Assembly: GCA_964504305.1 (NCBI GenBank)
Contig: CAZDEB010000009.1
Location: 1-64,000, forward strand
Length of the DNA: 64,000 nucleotides
Direction: 5' to 3'
Origin: UBA11606 sp964504305
Lineage (GTDB): Bacteria; Actinomycetota; Acidimicrobiia; Acidimicrobiales; Aldehydirespiratoraceae
Below the pieces are notes generated by a model that saw only the letters and a list, made by a program, of their open reading frames with translations, searched no databases and was not told the origin of the DNA. Below are positions 61,107 to 64,000 of the stretch, one piece after another. Within the stretch, counting starts at the first letter, position 1; each line of letters begins with the position of its first letter. Both the position numbers and the translations under genes were made by a program.

Positions 61107-62906
61107 ATGAGCGCCGACCAAACACTCGCCGCCGGCACCGCCCGCGAGGCCGACTGGCGGTCCGCGGTCGATACTGTCTTGGGCGACTCGTCGTTTGACG
61201 AAATGCTTGTGTCCAGCACCCGTTCGGGACTCGATATTCAACCGCTGTACACCGGTCGACTCGGTGATGGACAGCGGGTTGGTTTGCCTGACGCCGATCG
61301 TGTCGCCCACGGTTGGGACGTGCGAACCCGGCACCAAACCTGTGACCCGACCGATCCCGACCAGGACCGGTCGCTCATCCTCGACGAACTCGAGCGGGGC
61401 GCAACTTCGATCGAATTAGGTCGACCTACGTCGGGTTGGACCACCGACCGCCTGCGGCGCACTCTCGATGGTGTTCGGCTCGACCTCGCCCCGGTTGTGT
61501 TGTCGCCGCATTCGTCAATCGACGATGCCAACGCGCTTCTCGCCCTAATCGGCGAACAGCCCGACGCGGCGGCCACTCGCAGCTGGTTGGGGCTCGACCC
61601 CGTAGGGGAGTGGGCCCGCGGCGGCGCCGTCAACAAACTCGAACAGGCAGCCGATTTCGCCAGCCAACTCCCCGAGCGGCATCCGAATATGGTCGGCTTC
61701 ACCGTCGACACCACCCGTTACGTGGATGCTGGCGCCAACGAGTCGCAAGAACTGGCGTGGATGCTGGCTACCGGTGTTGCATACCTGCGAGCGCTCGAGC
61801 AGGCCGGTTTGGCGGTGGCCGAAGCGGCCCATCTTGTTGGGTTCCGTGTCAGTGTCGATGCTGATCAGTTTCTCAATATTGCGCGACTGCGGGCCGCTCG
61901 GCTGTTGTGGTCAAAGGTTCTCGAAGCCAGCGGGGTGCCAGCGTTGCCCCAAGTCCCCCGACTCCACGCGGTCACCTCTCCAGTCATCTTCAGCCGCCGA
62001 GATCCGTGGGTCAACATGTTGCGCTCGACCGCAGCGGTGCTTGGCGCGGGGGTGGGCGGGGCCGACGCGATCACCGTGTTGAGCTTCGACGGCACCAACT
62101 CGGCGTTGGCCCGTCGCAACGCTCGCAATACCCAGCTGGTGCTGATCGAGGAATGCGGGCTCAGCCGGCTGGTTGATCCCGCCGCTGGTTCGTGGTTTGT
62201 CGAGTCGCTCACCCAGAGGCTGGCCGAGTCGGCATGGACGGCCTTTCAGGACGTGGAGGCGACCGGCGGGATCGTCGTCGCCCTCGAGTCTGGACGGGTT
62301 CGAGACGAGGTTGATCAGTCCTGGAACGCTCGAGCCGAGAAATTGGCGTCCCGCGCCGAACCAGTCACCGGGGTCAGCGAGTTCCCCGATAGCGCTGTGT
62401 CGACGAGTGGATTCGTGGACGGCGCCGCGGCCCCGACCGGTTGGCCGCTGCGTCGCCCTGCGGTCGAGTTCGAACGGCTCCGCGATGTCGCTGACCGGTC
62501 GCGGCTCGACGGTGGCGATCCCCGAGTTCACATCGCCGCGCTTGGCCCGTTGTCGGCCCACACCCCCCGCACCTCGTGGGTAACCAATCTGTTGGCGGTC
62601 GGTGGGGTGGGCGTGACAGGCGGATCGAGCGACGGGTCCGACTCGCCGTTGCAAGCCGAAGCCGAGTTTGCCTCTAGCGGTCTGCTGGTAGCAGTGATCT
62701 GTTCGAGCGACGCGATCTACGCCGAACGGGCCGATGCCACGGCGCGAGCGCTCAAAGAAGCAGGTGCGAGCTTCGTGGCCTACGCGGGCCGACCCGGCTC
62801 GGCCGAGGGTTCGCTGCGGGCGGCTGGAGTTGATGAGTTCTGGCATGTCGGCATCGATGTTGTCGCCACGCTCCGCACCGTTCATGCCCAGCTGGGGCTG
62901 AGCTGA
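61107..62906 (+). CDS. mutA: Methylmalonyl-CoA mutase small subunit
   Basis: This protein of 599 aa resembles the catalytic barrel of MutB (RHPNMVGFTVDTTRYVDAGANESQELAWMLATG, LHAVTSPVIFSRRDPWVNMLR) but is the non-catalytic partner. The C-terminal flavodoxin-like domain lacks the cobalamin DxHxxG signature (AALGPLSAHTPRTSW), as is normal for MutA. With MutB it converts (R)-methylmalonyl-CoA and succinyl-CoA, linking propionyl-CoA breakdown to the TCA cycle. TATCGT lies 7 nt before the ATG. It is coupled to a small membrane protein gene by TGATG. Confidence 0.93.
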   Translation: MSADQTLAAGTAREADWRSAVDTVLGDSSFDEMLVSSTRSGLDIQPLYTGRLGDGQRVGLPDADRVAHGWDVRTRHQTCDPTDPDQDRSLILDELERGATSIELGRPTSGWTTDRLRRTLDGVRLDLAPVVLSPHSSIDDANALLALIGEQPDAAATRSWLGLDPVGEWARGGAVNKLEQAADFASQLPERHPNMVGFTVDTTRYVDAGANESQELAWMLATGVAYLRALEQAGLAVAEAAHLVGFRVSVDADQFLNIARLRAARLLWSKVLEASGVPALPQVPRLHAVTSPVIFSRRDPWVNMLRSTAAVLGAGVGGADAITVLSFDGTNSALARRNARNTQLVLIEECGLSRLVDPAAGSWFVESLTQRLAESAWTAFQDVEATGGIVVALESGRVRDEVDQSWNARAEKLASRAEPVTGVSEFPDSAVSTSGFVDGAAAPTGWPLRRPAVEFERLRDVADRSRLDGGDPRVHIAALGPLSAHTPRTSWVTNLLAVGGVGVTGGSSDGSDSPLQAEAEFASSGLLVAVICSSDAIYAERADATARALKEAGASFVAYAGRPGSAEGSLRAAGVDEFWHVGIDVVATLRTVHAQLGLS

Positions 62907-63073
62907 TGCGCTCGCTCGAACGTATTGGATGGGTGTTCTTTGTTGCCGGTTCGGTGGTGTTCACGCTGGTCGGGATCGTCAACGGCGATTGGTTGACTGC
63001 GACTGGTGGACTTCTCTACGTGGTGGGTTGCGGTGCGCTTCTTGCGTCCGCCAATCGGTCGGTTGCGCCATGA
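62906..63073 (+). CDS. 55-residue two-helix membrane protein between mutA and mutB
   Basis: ATG 62906 overlaps the mutA stop (TGATG), and its own stop overlaps the mutB start (ATGA at 63070-63073). It encodes a 55-aa protein with two hydrophobic stretches (WVFFVAGSVVFTLVGIV and ATGGLLYVVGCGALLASA) joined by NGDWLT. The double coupling argues that it is translated. I recognise no family. It may be a small membrane protein that is co-translated with the mutase; its role is unknown. Confidence 0.7.
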   Translation: MRSLERIGWVFFVAGSVVFTLVGIVNGDWLTATGGLLYVVGCGALLASANRSVAP

Positions 63074-64000
63074 GCAACATCCCCGACTTCAAGAACGTGC
63101 CCTTCGGCGGCCCGGTCCCGACAACCACCACCGGGAACCTCGACGCGTGGGAAACGCCCGAGGGCATCGCCGTTGCGCCGGTTGTCGACGCCAACGCTTT
63201 GGGCGAGCTGGCGTTTGCGGCGACGTTTCCTGGATTGGCTCCGTTTGTGCGCGGGCCGTATCCAACGATGTACGTCAACCAGCCGTGGACAATCCGCCAA
63301 TACGCCGGGTTCTCGACCGCCGAAGAGTCCAACGCCTTTTATCGACGCAACCTCGCCGCGGGTCAAAAAGGGTTGTCGGTGGCTTTCGACCTGGCCACCC
63401 ACCGCGGCTACGACTCCGATAATCCTCGGGTAAGCGGCGATGTCGGCATGGCCGGCGTTGCTATCGACTCGATTCTCGACATGCGCCAGTTGTTCGACGG
63501 CATCCCGCTCGACCAGATGAGCGTCAGCATGACCATGAACGGCGCGGTGTTGCCGATCTTGGCGTTGTATGTGGTTGCCGCCGAGGAACAGGGTGTGGCT
63601 CCGGCCCAGCTCGCCGGGACCATTCAAAACGACATTCTCAAAGAGTTCATGGTCCGCAACACCTACATTTACCCACCGACGCCGAGCATGCGGATCATCT
63701 CCGACATCTTTGCCTTCACTAGTCAAGAGATGCCGCGGTTCAACTCGATTTCGATTTCGGGTTACCACATGCAAGAAGCGGGGGCCACCGCCGATCTCGA
63801 ACTGGCCTACACCCTCGCCGACGGCATCGAATACGTGCGGGCCGGGATCGATGCCGGTCTGGACGTCGATTCCTTTGCGCCGCGGCTCAGCTTCTTTTGG
63901 GCTATCGGCACGAACTTCTTCATGGAGATCGCCAAACTGCGCGCCGCCCGCCTTTTGTGGAGCCAGCTGATGGCCGACTTCAACCCGACCAATCCCAAAT
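63070..64000 (+). CDS. mutB: Methylmalonyl-CoA mutase large subunit (truncated by window end)
   Basis: The first 310 residues of the catalytic subunit are present. They include GPYPTMYVNQPWTIRQYAGFS, SVAFDLATHRGYDSDNPRV (substrate/cofactor loop), DQMSVSMTMNGAVLPILALY, GTIQNDILKEFMVRNTYIYPP and SISGYHMQEAGA (substrate His). The barrel continues past the window; the C-terminal cobalamin domain is outside. The ATG overlaps the small membrane protein stop. Confidence 0.96.
   Translation, partial: MSNIPDFKNVPFGGPVPTTTTGNLDAWETPEGIAVAPVVDANALGELAFAATFPGLAPFVRGPYPTMYVNQPWTIRQYAGFSTAEESNAFYRRNLAAGQKGLSVAFDLATHRGYDSDNPRVSGDVGMAGVAIDSILDMRQLFDGIPLDQMSVSMTMNGAVLPILALYVVAAEEQGVAPAQLAGTIQNDILKEFMVRNTYIYPPTPSMRIISDIFAFTSQEMPRFNSISISGYHMQEAGATADLELAYTLADGIEYVRAGIDAGLDVDSFAPRLSFFWAIGTNFFMEIAKLRAARLLWSQLMADFNPTNPK

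Noticed and set aside
1..64000. CRISPR arrays, tRNA/rRNA genes, insertion sequences, prophage
   Set aside because: I saw no regularly spaced repeats, no cloverleaf or rRNA signatures, and no transposase, integrase or phage structural proteins.

Overview
The window looks like chromosomal DNA from an uncultured high-GC actinobacterium, most plausibly in or near the Acidimicrobiia. This lineage call is inferred from gene content and was not computed. Pointers are two F420/LLM-type oxidoreductases, an SCO6745-like protein, a B12-dependent methylmalonyl-CoA mutase pair, a LAxTG (class E sortase-type) surface protein, a zinc-ribbon cyclase/AAA/TPR regulator, and many start codons with a TAnnnT -10 box only 6-8 nt upstream (leaderless transcripts). 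Two 100-N gaps are each flanked by exactly the same 55 bp on both sides. That is typical of a k=55 de Bruijn scaffold from a metagenome assembly, and both interrupted genes become in-frame when gap plus duplicate are removed.

Layout. 0.2-2.1 kb (-): NarL-type two-component pair whose kinase carries an in-frame TAG. 2.2-6.7 kb (+): giant cyclase/ATPase/TPR regulator and an FkbM methyltransferase, then a remnant of a cation/proton antiporter. 7.0-11.5 kb (+): translationally coupled operon of a Rieske-fused glutamate-synthase-like flavoenzyme, a Rieske-fused thiamine-diphosphate enzyme and a SAM methyltransferase; this is the most unusual biochemical cluster here. 11.5-15.0 kb (+): four-gene ABC-2 exporter with two ATPases and two permeases. 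15-26.5 kb: glutamate dehydrogenase, acyl-CoA and lipid enzymes, alpha/beta hydrolase, PrmA and a PAC2 protein. Interleaved at 17.3, 26.5 and 30.6 kb are three GGDEF-EAL (cyclic-di-GMP) proteins, the third preceded by a DosR-like inverted repeat.

32-37.6 kb: amidohydrolase, a phosphodiesterase whose halves appear circularly permuted, a leucine attenuation leader with leuA, and a lipoprotein. 37.6-45 kb: LLM oxidoreductases, SCO6745-like protein, M15 peptidase with coiled coil, iron alcohol dehydrogenase, SDR (gapped) and aldose epimerase, with a compact bidirectional promoter at 43.9 kb. 45-50 kb: SufR-like and Crp/Fnr regulators, methyltransferase, CysQ-like phosphatase, Gfo/Idh oxidoreductase and a YerB-like lipoprotein. 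50-57 kb: thiolase, DUF3237 protein, then a + strand operon of molybdopterin oxidoreductase, GNAT, SDR and acyl-CoA synthetase ended by a strong terminator. 57.6-60 kb: sortase-type surface protein and a 49-residue membrane peptide. 60-64 kb: second amidohydrolase paralogue, then mutA, a 55-residue membrane protein and mutB (cut by the window end).

Together the genes describe an aerobic heterotroph breaking down fatty acyl-CoA and propionyl-CoA-type substrates with heavy cyclic-nucleotide signalling. No rRNA, tRNA, CRISPR array, insertion sequence, phage or replication origin was recognised.
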